A DNA stretch of 64,000 bases from Sarcocystis neurona. Its lineage: Eukaryota; Apicomplexa; Conoidasida; Eucoccidiorida; Sarcocystidae. Below are positions 24,912 to 37,846 of this stretch, in pieces. The notes beneath the pieces were generated by a model. The model saw nothing but the letters and a program-made list of their open reading frames with translations. It was not told the origin of the DNA and did no database searches. Each line of letters begins with the position of its first letter. Position 1 is the first letter of the stretch. The DNA is taken from NCBI GenBank assembly GCA_000727475.1, contig KL647293.1, forward strand, positions 1,748,588 through 1,812,587, in the 5' to 3' direction. The position numbers were made by a program, and so were the translations under genes.

Positions 24912-26086
24912 GTAAGTGTGGATCTGGCATGAGTGGTGGTGATCCACGGTCATTACGTCAAATTATGTGTGCATGTACTGTCGACGGCCGGTGGTTCGCA
25001 TCCGCGGCGCGTGCCGGTGTGGAGGTGCCAAGAGTGTCCAGAATGCTAGTAGGCGGCAGCCGGGCATCTGTACTCCACAGGATTGGTGTACACCTAGAAA
25101 GTGTGGGTATTTTCACCAGTGCACATGTACACATGCATTCAGACACATGCACGTACACCGGACACAGTATTTTATGAGAGGCTCTGAGCACAACAACTTT
25201 GCGTACAGGATTTCACAGAACCTCCGACGAGGAGTTGGAGCGCACTAGAGGGAGTTTGTTGGAAAAACAAAAAGGAGAGGGAGCATTCTAGCCATAGAAG
25301 ACACACTCGAAAAGTGCGCCCCTCCTTGGCAGTTCCACGATTCAGTCAATATATAGATGTGCAACAGCATGCGAAAGGCTTCTCACGGATAACGGTGCAA
25401 CTCTAATTGTACCCAATTCTACAGCAGCTCACGCGGGGCAGTAGAAAGTTGGCCTAGGACTCCATTTGGCGTTCGGGCCTCGGCTGAGGGTGTGCCCGTC
25501 GCTTTGATAGGGTGGAAACGTAGAATGTGACCCCGGCGCACATTGGCTAATGACAGTCTCGCAACGGCTACTGCAGGGCGCACACGTAATGACACCGTGT
25601 TTCTGGGTGCTCGCACTTGGCTCATAAGCCGTGAAGACGTATCTCCACATCTCCGTGTAAGTTCAGTCGTTCAATGTTAAATTGCCAAATCTTGTCTTCC
25701 TTCTTCGATTTGCGCAACCGTTCTCTGCTTGTGTCACTTCTTCGTTACGTTGCCCTGTAGAACGCGTATTTCAAATGCAGTGGTATTCGGTGCTTCCAGT
25801 CTTGAGATGGGCGTGTGGACGCTGTGCAGTTTGCTGCGCTACCCCTTCTCCACATGCTACAGCGTGGTTGCCTCTTCGGCAGTAGGGCAGCTGCCAGATG
25901 AATTCCACGTCATAGATGTTTGGATTTCGAATAAATTTCGACGTTCGGGTACACGGGAGCTCTCGGAATAATGTGACAGGATAATTTAGTGAAGGTCGAA
26001 AGGACAGCTGCGAAATCCTGATTTTTATACTATGTGGGTCGCGAAAACGTTTCTGTTGTGCATCAGTAATATGTCCTTGCCACCAG

Positions 26087-26140
26087 GTGTGTGTAGCCAC
26101 TGCACACTTTGACGCCACCGCACAATGGTTTAAGTCTCAG
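26087..26140 (+). CDS. Candidate lectin-domain exon of the GalNAc-transferase
   Basis: It begins after TTGCCACCAG and reads VCVATAHFDATAQWFKSQ, ending before GTGGCC. The QWF element fits the Q-x-W signature closing a ricin-type repeat and would follow the CLEI part of exon 4. Its phase (0) does not match the end of exon 4 (phase 2), so either an intermediate exon is missing or one boundary is wrong. The donor is weak. Confidence 0.45.
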
Positions 26141-26243
26141 GTGGCCTTGTACCTGCATGCAACTTCCTTCACCTGTGGTGTCGGTACAATTTGGCAGGTG
26201 GAACTTGACTGCCACCGGGTTACTGCTTCACGCTCATACGCAG

Positions 26244-26309
26244 AGGTGTCTCTCCGGCTACGGCATCGCCCTTCACGTGGTCGACTGTGACGACACCGAC
26301 TACTTTCAG
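26244..26309 (+). CDS. Candidate lectin-domain exon of the GalNAc-transferase
   Basis: It is flanked by CATACGCAG and GTAAAC and reads RCLSGYGIALHVVDCDDTD then YFQ. The CLS...VVDC...Q layout is that of another ricin-type repeat. It is phase-compatible with the candidate exon ending at 26140. Together they suggest that the lectin tail continues well past 24911. Confidence 0.55.
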
Positions 26310-27441
26310 GTAAACTGTTGCACGGCACGGGGACTTCCTGTCCGTGCTGTTTGCCTGTTCCGAAGATCCACCACGAAGCCATTTCACACTGAATGCATAC
26401 TAGTAGCAGTGAAGATTGCTTGCCTAGAACTGCTTTTAAGATGACGCGGATGAAAGCACGCGTGACAGCTGTAAGCAAACTCAGCCACCAGTTTGTTTTG
26501 CCGAGGTATCAGCTGCTTCGTAGAAACTCATGGTATATTCACGTCCATGCATCTCTCGTCGTCCACCTTTGAACACGTTTTGCAGCATTGCTTGCATAAG
26601 TGTCATACTGTATTGTTGCGTTGTTGCGTAATAATGTCTATGCTTAGAAGCCTGGTCACCGTTATTCGGACGTAGCAGCGGTCCCTCACACCATCGACAC
26701 TGTGCTAGGCATCCACACTTGTGTGAAAGGGCACCCCGCCGAAGATACGTTTCTCTGCGTGCATCTGCCCGCTGATACTAGGGTGTTCCTCTGTGTGGGC
26801 GTCGCACTTCATACGTATCACATAGCTCTCTTCCGTCGTACGATGGTGTGCAACCGCAGAGGATTCGACCGTATGAAATCAGACCAGTGGATGGATACCA
26901 CAAAGCATACAACGCTTGTGTCTGGCCGTCGATGGCCCGCATGCTTCCCACACATAATAACGATAGAGCAGTATTTTTGAGCTGACTTTGGCATGTATTA
27001 AATCCGATGTGTACGTGCGACCTCAGTGTTGCAAATTTGTTTGTAGTGCGTACTCGTGCTCTACGTATTCTTGATAGTTTCTGAATAGAGTACCCCCAGC
27101 TGCCGATGACTCCTAGGGTCTATCTGCAACGTGTTGCTAGTCGGCGTTCAATGTATAAGGTAGGGTGTTCTGTGTATCTTCAACGTAACGGTTCAAGTGC
27201 CGTGGGCATCTGTCGTGTACAATTTGGAATTTTACGTCCTTTTCCCTGGAGGCCGTGCTTTGCTGGTGCTTGCGACCGTTTCGGCAAACCTGTATCACGC
27301 GTGTGACAGCCGGAGGTTACCAATCTGTGTGAGCAAACGAAAGAATTTTTCTCGGGCCCTCCCCAGCTTTTACGGTGGGGGGGGAGGGGCACAAGATAGC
27401 AAGCTACTGCCGGTTTTCATACCGTGGCTCTCCCTTTGCAG

Positions 27442-27492
27442 CGAATCGACAATGAATGAGAGAGGTCGTCAGCCTTTATGCGCGCTCCAGGC
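27442..27492 (+). CDS. Candidate late lectin exon of the GalNAc-transferase
   Basis: A strong acceptor (GGCTCTCCCTTTGCAG) and a strong donor (GTGAGT) bound 51 bases reading STMNERGRQPLCALQ in the only open frame. The PLCALQ element could be the CL part of a lectin repeat. It needs a preceding exon ending in phase 2, which I could not place, so the link is tentative. Confidence 0.3.
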
Positions 27493-30400
27493 GTGAGTGC
27501 TTTACTTGTGACGGCGCGGGCGTGACAAACGTCGTGCTGCGTAGAGGTGCACTGCGTAGTCCCATTGTCTGCAAAGGTGACTAATCTCCTTTTTTTTCGC
27601 GCGCGGAAGTGTTCTTTGGTGCTGAGCACCGGTAGGACCGGTTATGGCAGAGAAGTCACAACACGGTTCCCACGTATTCCTGCGACTTCGACAGGAAGAG
27701 AATTAGCTGTGTTTTTGCTTGCCGCTCTTTGTGTCGTTGTGTGAGTAGGTTTGGTTGTGGACTCCCTACAATCCTCCAGAGACGTTTGAATTCCCTGCTC
27801 CACCCAGTCTCCGAGGGACGTGAATTAAAAGGATGCATGAAGGCGAAGTCCACACATTGAATTTGTATCACTGAGGTGTCTGCACGTCTGTTCTCGCTTG
27901 TGACTTGCAGACAATTGTAACCAGTTTGAACTCCTCTGCATAAGACCTGGCTGCGGTATTGATGTGCTTTTTACTATTGTAGAGAATGGGTATCCGTTTC
28001 GGTGCGGTGAAACTGCGCCTCCGCACATGTGAAGAAAAAAAACTTCCGGAAGGTCCCGCTGTTGACACCTGCCAGTTTTTCCTTTCGTTAGCGCAGACAC
28101 TGTATATTCGTGTTCGGGGTGCGCATGCGTAGCAGTTGTCTGATTCTATGAAAAGAAACTGCTGATCAACCATTCGCACACACAAGGGCTGCGCTGCAGA
28201 GGTGGTAGACAGTATTGATGCAGCGTTTCGTATTCGTATGATCGTGTGCGAGATGGTGCGATATGACTGTGTTGTCGGCATCATATTACAGATGGCTTTC
28301 GCATATCGTGTAGACAATGTCTTCCTCGTTGTGCGCCGCATCGGAGCACACATGCTGTGATATCATTGTCGTCAAGACAACGAGTCAAAATGGTCTGCAG
28401 TCTGTCCTGTTCTCCCTGGTGTAAGGAGGCGCAGTCTATATGGCGTGCCTCTTCGCGTGGCACGTCAGCAAGTGGCAGATGTTGTTTTACAGAGGACCTT
28501 AGAGATCTTACTGTCTTAAAATCTTCGTGAGCTGCACGCAACAATCACCAGGATATCAGGGCGTACGTAATTTGTTGCAACAGACTGGCTTCCGTAAGGT
28601 GTCGTGCGCGAGCTGACAGCAAACTGCAGACTTGAGGCCGACAACACGCACGTACAGCGAATCTCGCTCAGGTTCCTATGCATTGACGCTTTTCCAGGCA
28701 TATCTACTCCCTCTCCCTCAGTAGTATATGACGGAAATGTGCTTTTGCCTGTGCCGCGGCCTCAACGTGGTCTTGCGGAAATTTCTTTCTGCACTGTATA
28801 CAAACACGTCCGTACGGCTTGAGGTATCAGTGTTCGCATTCCTGCTATGTAATATTCGTAATCCTGGTTCTCTCGCACCCGGTAGAGCTTCCCGGAATCA
28901 CTCTAGAAGTACCGCAGGAGCAGCAGCCGTCGACGTGACTGTGCTACTAAACGTCTTCTACCCCGGTAGAAGTTAAGTACAGACTCAGGTACAGCACAGT
29001 CACTGACCTGGTAGAACAAAACACTCATCTCGACCTAGTCCTCAGCACCCAGGCACATTCGTGGATCGGTGCAGTCTACCCTCTTTTTAATGCAGAAAGT
29101 AACAGCTGCCGCTGCATGTGCACGACACCTATTTACACAGGTGCCGGGAAGGCGAACTGAGAAAGTTTAATCAGTAGACTTGACGTTTTCCATCCGCGCT
29201 TGAAGGCGATGAATTTTTTGCTAAGACGGCTCGTAACATGTTTACTACATACAAGTAACGTAGTTTTGTGGAGAAGAACAGTCACCAGTTCACTTGCTAC
29301 GTAACTGCTTACCGTGAGGGAAAAATTTTACAGGAATCTAAGAGACGTACGGAGCTGTTCGGGCTTCAGGTGTCCGTGGCGGTGCATATGCCCCACTGTG
29401 TTCAGGCAAGTAGTTATCACTTCCTCAAGTAGTTTGCATAGAATCTAAGGCACGTACGGAGCTGTTGGGACTCGAGGTGTTCGTAATGGTACACATACCC
29501 CACTGTGTTTACGCAAGCGGTTATCACTGCTAATTTGCGTATGCATCAGACCTCTGCATGCCTTTTGTCGATCCTAAATGTGTCGATACACTGCGACGGC
29601 ATTTGTACAGCAGTCCACATGTGTGCTTGTGCCTCTTACACCGCATCTGTGTGAGCGAGCACATTTGTCCCTCAACGATCCACAGGCGCGTAAAATCGAC
29701 TACACTGTTGAATAGGTCTCGCCGCACACACCTCCTAATATTGTTGAGCGGAAAACGCCAGAACTTTTGACTTTTTAATACGAGGTGGAGCTCCTCCTTG
29801 ACGAGTCGCGTACTGTGAAATAGACACTAGTGTAGGATGGAATGCGGATAATTTTCAACTTCTGCATTGTTAATACACGATAAAAAGCTCTTGTCTCAGA
29901 GGTCGCGCATACTAAATATCAGGCAGGACCTTACTGATATCACGCCTACGCAACACCTTAAGATAGAATCCTCGACGGGGCAAGTCTGATAACTTGTTTC
30001 TGGAAGTAGTGTTCCCGAATTCACTCGCAGTTGCTTCCCTGGCTACAGGCCACGACGGTTTTGACTTCATCGGTTATCGTACCTTCCATGACAGCACCTA
30101 GTGGCCACGACAAAAACGCCTGGAAATCTTTTTTACGACTTCCTTTTCCGCCCTAATAATGCAGGTAACCGGATCCGACTACGCCGAATAAACTTCTTTT
30201 AGAACACGTGCTTCGGGAAGTCTGCGACGTCGGCTGGAAGAGGTGTACATACAGTCGGAAATTTCCTGTTCATTCGGTGTCGGGTTTAGCCCCGAATGGG
30301 CATGCTTGCTCACGTTAAGCTTTGCTGTATACTCTGTTTTTATACGTGGAGGTGTCTTCTTAACGCTTCGCCGGTTGCATGTGCCATGTCATCTTCACCA

Positions 30401-31148
30401 TTATAACATGTGAGAAGTAAATCAGCGGATATTTTCTGATATCCTGGGGAGCCACAGGGACCAGTCTTCGCTGCAGGAGCTTCCAGTCTATGCTCGGCTG
30501 CAACAACTTCTACTTATCGCACACGCCCTATTGCAACACAGAAAAAAACCTCCGTTCACCATGCAAGGCACTGAATCAGGCACGAAGTGCTCTCGAAATG
30601 AAGGCCTGCGTTGCCGCTACCGCAGAAAAGAGACGGATCCTGAACTGCGTACAGGCCAAGAATCGAAATCACACAGGGAAGACCACCTTACGTCGAAGCG
30701 GAGCACGAGTGCTCAAACTACGCAGAGGAACCGTAAAGAATATGGTCCAACAAAAGCACTCGTCGTTGAAGCCGCGTTTGCGACCGAAGTAATTGCGGGG
30801 CAATTGCAGAAAGCAGGACGATACACGCACGGGAAAATCAGTGCCGGAGTGTCAGCGTTCTGCCCTCCTTACACTACCGCAGAGCTGGAAACAATTTTGC
30901 CTCACTCCCTCCGCTTCTATATTTTTTGTGTAGCGAGTTCGAACAGGTCGGCGCAGTGGGACGATTGTCGTGGAAAATTTATTCATGTACTCACACACCA
31001 CCTCTGTGTTAGAAGTCAGAGCGGCGCGCCTGCCCCACTCACAGACGCTGTCCGGATTGCCAGGATTGTTGTCGTAAGCATGATCTTTTCCCTTATGGGT
31101 TTGCTGCGGGATTAATTGTCACTTCAACTATGACTTACTGGTCCACAG
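27493..31148. other. Region with unresolved signals
   Basis: It probably holds the last exon and 3' UTR of the GalNAc-transferase and the 5' exons of the gene at 31-34 kb. Open frames at 30490-30792 and 30531-31115 overlap in two frames and are both basic and protein-like. The first could donate, via GTAATT at 30787, into the exon at 31149 with the right phase. 29333-29528 holds a two-copy tandem duplication. Nothing was recognised between 27.9 and 29.3 kb. Confidence 0.35.
29333..29528. repeat. Two-copy imperfect tandem duplication, period about 107 bp
   Basis: Copy 1 is about 29333-29421 and copy 2 about 29440-29528. Shared blocks in the same order are GAATCTAAG, ACGTACGGAGCTGTT, CCCCACTGTGTT and GTTATCACT. 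Substitutions are scattered between them. Confidence 0.85.
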
Positions 31149-33892
31149 GAGTAGTGCTCTAAATCGCATCGTCATGCTGCGTCGTCGAAATCCCGTTTCC
31201 CAAACTGACGCGTCAGGCTTTGTCCGGTGTTGCGTGTATTCGTATGCAATGCTAGACCAACACATTCCGTACGTCTTTGATCATTCTACTGGTGTTGTCT
31301 CGGTCAGACGGCTATGTTTGTCGATGGCTCTACGTGTAAGAAAGTTATAACGATGCTCACACGATTAGACTGCTTCACGGGAAGCGACGCCATTGTCCGT
31401 TCGACTCTCCTTCTTACTCAGTCCATAATTACGTGGTATTCATACAAGTTTCAAAACTTCAGCTTTTCGGACAGAAAAAGTTACTGGCCTGTCCGTGGGA
31501 TACACACCAGATTTTGGTAGCATACACGAAGGAATGTGGGGCTGAAGACGCAGTAACGCAAGTTAAAAATATCATTGGGGAAAAGCAGCATGTATCTCTG
31601 ACGCAGACAGAGGTGAAAGTAAAAGATTATACAAGTCGTTTTGCACCACCGTGTCTCATTTTTCTTTGTTTACACCCTGCAGCAGACGTTTGAGGTGTCC
31701 GAAGAGCACCACGCTGCGCTGCGAAGCCTGATCGAATTCACTCTGACTACTCGTCTCCTAGAGTCCGGAAAGTGGATTCACGTAGGAGACAACATGGAAA
31801 AATTGATCGATGCGAAAGTTCTTGCCGGCCCGCAGTCCTCTTCGCCTATGTACCCTTCCTGTTTCCCTGCTGCTGTCGGCTCTGCTGGTCTTCTCCCCTC
31901 CACTAAACCGTCCTGTTGCCCTCCTTCTTCTGCTGTAGGGTCTAGACCGCACTGCGCTTCTGTCCTCGTTCCGTCCGCACACCAACATTCTTCACATTGC
32001 CATTCTTCTTTCACTTGCTCTTCCTCGACAAGCTCTGCAGTCTACCCGGACGCCTCTATATCAGCCCGATCCAAATTCTCTGGTCTCAACTGTCGCCACG
32101 TGAATGTACCTGGTTTTTCTCTCCGAGTGTACGAAGTCTCCGTCTCAGGTCAAAACCGGAACAACGACACCGAGCAGTGTTGTCGTTTCAGCATTTGTGT
32201 CAGGCCCTTCCTTGCCCGGGTCTTGCCTTTGACATTTTGCTCAGAAAATCTCCACGCACAGAAGACACACAGTCCAATTTTTTGCCTTCCTCGGCTCTCG
32301 CAGAACGCAACTTTCGAGGGATTTGCGGAAACCCGTGCGACTACTTCAAAATTCGAGTCAGCTGATAAGTTGAAAGAGTACTGGTAAGACGTAGTATCGG
32401 TCCTCCGTGGAGAAGGTCACCTCAATCCGCTGCCATGTGCGTGCCTCGGCCCTACGGAACAACATAGACACTACGAGAAAGTAGCCCGCAGATATATTCG
32501 GCCCGCACTCACGAGCAGCGTGATAGTAGACTGTATTCAACTGTATAATACGACGCGATCGTGCTGAAGGTATCTCCACCACGGCTACAAGCTACCGAAC
32601 ACCGCTACGGAAAAGGTGGCGCGTGGTAAGGCGCTTTGAAGATTCATGAGTGGGAAGCGGTGAAAGTCGAATGACTTGTTTTGGGTCTAGTATCCTTCTG
32701 GGGCAAACCTCCTCTACATTATCCACTGGGTGAGTACCTCCCGTCGTGTGGTATCGGCCGTCGTTGGCACTGGCTTGAGACCTTCTAAGGGTTCGGACGC
32801 TGTATCCGCATGCAGCTTTCGGCTTTTGATCCCATAAGTGGGTAACACATTCTGCAGACTGTACGTCTGTACTCGCACACATCTATATGCTCTTGGGTGT
32901 TTCTTTTATAATGGACCGAAATACACGCCTACACGTAAATACGGACGTTTGCACACAAACGTGCAAATCGCCTTAGTTGGTGGATAACATGTGCGTATTC
33001 ATGCAGGTTGCTGCTGGAAGACGAAACTGATCGAGCTGTACGTCCCCATATATCTAAGCGTAGAAGGTTCCTGTGCTTCAGCATCAGCTGTTTTTGCGTG
33101 TGTTCCAGACCTTCGAGGAGATCGGAGCCGCTCGAACTGACCGTGAATGGCGTGATACGAGACTGCACAGCTACGCTGCAGCTAACCGAGCAGATGTCGC
33201 TCTCGTTCTGCACGGCGGACAATCGCCAACAAAACCGTTTTAACGTCCACTTCAAAGAATGTTTACGACCGCAGTTTCAAAGTGCCAAAGGTTTTGGGCA
33301 AGCTATCCGCACGAGTCCGATAGATCACCAACTTGTCCAAAAACCTCCGGAAGGAGAAAGTGGCAATCCTATTGTTGTTGCAATTCCGAGATCTTGCGTA
33401 GAAGAGGGGAACCACAGTGAAAGGACCGGGGAAAGGTTTAGGGATGTAGTTCAATTGACGACGGCGAGGGTGTCGGACATCTCTGAAAAGTTGATTGAAA
33501 ACACAGGTGCCGGCGATATAAGCGCGCGCGAAGCGGAGAAAGAAGCCGAAGTGTTTCAGATGCTAAATTCACGCTTGGCGTTTCCCAGAGCACAAAAGCT
33601 GGTTTTACCCTCTGCATTCGCTTGGTCTCTTCCGTTAGCGAGTCCGACAGCACCGCCGCAAGAGGAACAGAAGGGCAATGGAAATAATTGTGACATTAGG
33701 GGGTACCGAAGCAACAGCTGTGAGAGCCACGCAGACGATGAAGAGCACGAGGTGAAAGTATGCAGGCCCACAAGAATTTTGCCTCCAGTGTCATGCTACT
33801 CGCACGAGCTAAAGAGGATAAGGACACACGAACTTCCAACCCACGTTGCTTTTTCCAAACAAAGCCCAAAATTTGTCTCTGCGACGTCGTAA
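31149..33892 (+). CDS. Unrecognised protein, 3' five exons
   Basis: Exons: 31149-31335, 31463-31618, 31683-31781, 32304-32383, 33007-33892 (1,408 nt, 468 complete codons and a stop). Phases close at every junction. Donors are GTAAGA, GTAAAA, GTAGGA and GTAAGA; acceptors include TTTACACCCTGCAG and CGGCTCTCGCAG, with strong pyrimidine tracts. Early exons read as an ordered, mixed-charge protein (YVFDHSTGVVSVRRL, LFGQKKLLACPWDTHQILVA, LIEFTLTTRLLESGKWIH). The last exon is hydrophilic: a basic KRRR, then an Arg/Glu/Ser-rich tail with AREAEKEAEVFQ and an acidic ESHADDEEHEV stretch. No membrane segment. The last open frame is too long to be chance at this base composition, so coding status is firm there. 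The first exon opens in phase 2, so the 5' end is missing. Family not recognised. Confidence 0.6.
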
Positions 33893-34352
33893 CCAGATTG
33901 ATTGCATCGGCGTCGCGCACGTTTCTGTGGGCACACAAGCATACAGTATTGCGTCCTACAAAGCTTTAAACTGACCAACAGCCTTTCAAAGACGCAGTCA
34001 ACTGCCTCGCAACTGAAGGGGATCATTCTGGTTACAACAACTGGTGAATCACTGTGCAAGATGCGTGACAAAAGGAATTGTGTTTTTCCCCTCTTCTTTA
34101 TCAGATATTTCTTGAAATGAACTGCATTCTGTCCGGAATCACGTGCTGACGCTGTTGGTGGCATTTCTGTCTACCGCCCGGTGTTTCTTGCAGAAGTGCA
34201 GCTGTTCAATGACGGTTGACATATCGTATCTCCCTTCTCTCCGAAAACTTGACCTACTTTGCTGGCAAGACAGATTTACACTGTAAATCTTATTTTCAGA
34301 CTGAAAGTCGCAGTGGAGCGACCACATTCCAGTGTATGGTTGAAAAAAGGGT

Positions 34353-34448
34353 AGTATACCTTCCCCAACTTGCCTTTGTTTTCAGGTGCGGATGCCACGC
34401 AGTATACCTCCCCCACCTTGCCTTTGTTTTCAGCTGCGGATGCGACTC
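34353..34448 (+). repeat. 48-bp tandem duplication carrying a 3' splice-site-like sequence
   Basis: Copies are 34353-34400 and 34401-34448, differing at a few positions. Each contains CTTGCCTTTGTTTTCAG, a pyrimidine tract followed by CAG. In the plus frame starting at 34216 each copy codes 16 residues (VYLPQLAFVF-type). Confidence 0.85.
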
Positions 34449-36234
34449 ATTCATCGAGACGCCTTACTATTGCAGTAAGCTGTGGTAGAACGTGTACCAC
34501 GTATGAACAGGTAACCACTTTACCTCAGCGATTAAGTGATTCGTGCACAAGGTGTAAACAACGCCTCAAAGCAACACGTTCGATCACACACGTTAACCGA
34601 TGTGCGTACAGAGCGTACTTTGTACACCCTGCAGCTCAAGCACCGGGCTGCAACACCGCGCGTGCATGGGTGTGTGAATACAGGTGTGCAGATGTGGGAA
34701 AGCACGCGTGTGAATGTGAAGGGTGGATGAGATGATGAGACTAGTGCGGTGCGTGCGCCATACGTTGCCACATACGAAGAAAGCGTGCGCACTGCGAACG
34801 CTGGTACCCATGTGGCATGTCCCACTTCATGGAGACTGCTCAAACGCATACAGGCTAGACTGTGTGCTGGAAAACACTTGACATTGTAAGCGTATGTCTA
34901 GCTGTGATTTCCAGTTGGGATGTTGGGAGTATATACCTGGACGTACTTACGATAATCACAAATATATTCGTAGACGTGGGAACAACGAACATCAACATTT
35001 GAATGAGCAGCACGTACGGATGCGGTAGCTGAGTAATTTCACGTATCGTGTGTACACTGGTACGCAGGTGTCAGTTACTGCTGCGTGCACACGTACACAT
35101 ACCGAGCAGGGTTATTGCCACACGCTCGATGTGAGGCAGGACTGACGCGCCCTCTGCGGACGAACGAGCGCACTGAGTTACGAGTGGTATGTTCTAAGGA
35201 GAATACGTGCCTTCCAGCGACACACGTGCTCCTGATTCCTTCAGTCACAAAACGATTTAGAAGCATTTCACTGCGGTGAGTAGTTACGCATAAGCGCTGT
35301 TCGGCGTGGCAGGTGCCTCTCTTGGTTGGTCTGTGAACGTGGCTATGTGTCTCCCGTTACTGCACCTGGCAGCACACCTGCACGCTGAGATTCCTAACCA
35401 TCCAAACCACCGGAGTGGAAGACGGGCGAACGCCTCCAAAGAAGTCGTCACGAAATTTTATCCCACATGTATGCACGGTACAAACAACGTTGATAGAGTT
35501 CCATGTTTGAAATATCTAAACCTGATGCGGGTAGAACAACACACCTTCGTATACCTTTGTGCAAAAAGACGCACGGATAAAAACATACATGTACATAAGA
35601 GGCGCTCGTATGTAAGATGCGGAACATACCGAAACACGTAAATACACGCGCCTAAATACTCTCCCGTTGGAAATCTCTGAAAATACAACACTTGCGTGTA
35701 CGGCACCAGCAAAATAGACGTCAGCGCCTCGACTACAACCGACCCTATACAACATTCACTGTTATCGGCCACTCACGTCCATGCCACGGTTGTCGCCTAC
35801 ACACACACGTGTATATCACTGTACGTAGACAGGGTCGTGTGTGTACTGCTCGTCTCTAACTTGCGAATACCGATGAAAAAGACTATCTCAGCAGGTCTGC
35901 TTCCGCATTCGGGCTTGGCAACATTCCCGGGCGGCTCCAACGTAAACAGAACAGGCACACACCATCTCCAGGACGACGTTACGGCACTTTCGAAGGACTT
36001 GTGGTTGCGTAAGTATACACATATGGCTCGACAGCAAAACAGGGCATGATACGATGTACGCATTGCAGACGGCGAACGAGACAGACAGTGGCAACACAGT
36101 ACAAGAAATCGGGTGCAGCTAATTGACTCAGGGGTAGCGTACACCTCGGACTTCCCTCGTAGGCGGAACCTGGCGCGGGTACCCGTCCACCATTGAACGA
36201 CGTATGTGCGTATAGAGATGTATGTGTGTGTATA

Positions 36235-36257
36235 CATATATATATATATATATATAT
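36235..36257. repeat. (TA)n microsatellite
   Basis: About 11 TA units flanked by TGTG/TACA alternating sequence. Confidence 0.92.
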
Positions 36258-37846
36258 GGATCAGCCGTGTCCATGTATGTATACATTATACAGCGTATAT
36301 ATGTACACATATACACACAGAGCTAAGCCATATAATGTATACACGAGCCGCAAGCAAACGCGTGTGAGGGCGCCCATCGACACATTCGATCGGTATTCGC
36401 TCGCCCTACTTCTGCACTCTATGCCCGCACATGTCAACGGGAATAAGAGACTCGGTCGCACTCTATGTGCGTGAGCTTTTCCCACACGCAAGACGTCAAG
36501 AAGGACGACACAACAAAATATGTCCCATCGCCGGACACTCTTCTTCATGAAGCCCCGACAGCCAAGAAAACGCCAGATCATCGTGATTCCGCATGTTGTC
36601 TTTACGAGTTGAGGCCGACTGGTACAGCACGCAGCACCTAAACATCCATACACGTCCCGCACACACACAATGCGTATGTTACACATCTTAGACCTAAGAA
36701 GGTGCGTTGTGAACGTAAATGAGGTTTGTAGACCCACGTGTAACCACATACGTATTTGGGGCTATGCAGGTCCACCACTTTTAACAGTTCAACCTCATAC
36801 AGCACCAGTAGATACACATGCGAATATTCCTCAACAACGCTTGCACACGTTTCACAGTGAAATTTCATTGTGGCTCTTCTTGAAATATGTTCGTTTTCGC
36901 TGCTGCTGCGCTGGCAGGCCGGAGAACTTAGCCAGTGGAACACTTCTCTTTTGAAAAACAGGCACTCCTCGGCGGAGTCGTTCTCGTTCGTGCAAAATTG
37001 TCAATCTCAAAACAGGTGATCTGTTCTCTCACAAACGGTGTTGTTAAAGGTACGCGACGTTGGGCAGCCCTCACGCAGCATCTTTTTGATATTAAGAAAC
37101 TTTACGCAGTCTGAGTTGCTCAGAGCAATTGTCGCTCCAGGCAGCTTCCCACTTAAATTAACTCCCACCAGAGTCCACCGTCGCGTACGCACAATGACTA
37201 TGTCCTCAAAAATTGTCGCCGCACTGTTCGATCCTTGTCGCTGCAACGAGTGATACTTGAGTTGTTACAAAAGTGAATATCCTTCCACTGCTGCAGGCCT
37301 TCTGGGCACGTAGGACGGATACAAAAGTGGCGAATCGTCTGACCCGTATGAGGTGCCTGCATACGCCGGCGCATCTATATGTTAAGATCTCATGGGACGT
37401 GCAAATACGCATGTTCCGCCTGAATGCGCTGTTGACGAATTTCGGGCATACAAAGAAGCACCCCCGTATGTCTACACCTAAATTGTACCCGGTTCATCCG
37501 TACCAGACGACGTGGAATACCACTCGCGCATACTGCTGTTTATATTGCACCCAGATGCTTCCGCTACGTAACAACGCAGGAGTCCCCGATGCGCACGCAA
37601 AACACACACGCTGCGGCACGTAAGAACAAGCCTAGGTATCCGCAACAGTGCTGCCTCTGCGCTTCCCTATAACGGCTGGGTCCCCTCTACCCAGCAGCAG
37701 TCGTCCCCCCGTGCGGGCTCGCATGACGACCTGTCACGGACAGACGTACCACGCTCTGGTTGTCGGAGACACTGACAACCGATAGAGGCACTGGTCCAAA
37801 ACAAATTGTTGTTACACACAATCGAGGTCACAAGGGCCGCAAACTA

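Larger units (their letters stand above)
33893..37846. other. Intergenic region without a supported gene
   Basis: It contains a 48-bp tandem duplication (34353-34448), a (TA)n tract (36235-36257) and many alternating purine-pyrimidine runs. Short frames exist (for example 35306-35641 and 37273-37623, plus strand) but none shows conserved sequence or a chain of exons. Confidence 0.4.

Noticed and set aside
31230..31330. Cadherin-like repeat in the 31-34 kb gene
   Set aside because: Only an STG-type segment matches; calcium-binding motifs and further repeats are absent.
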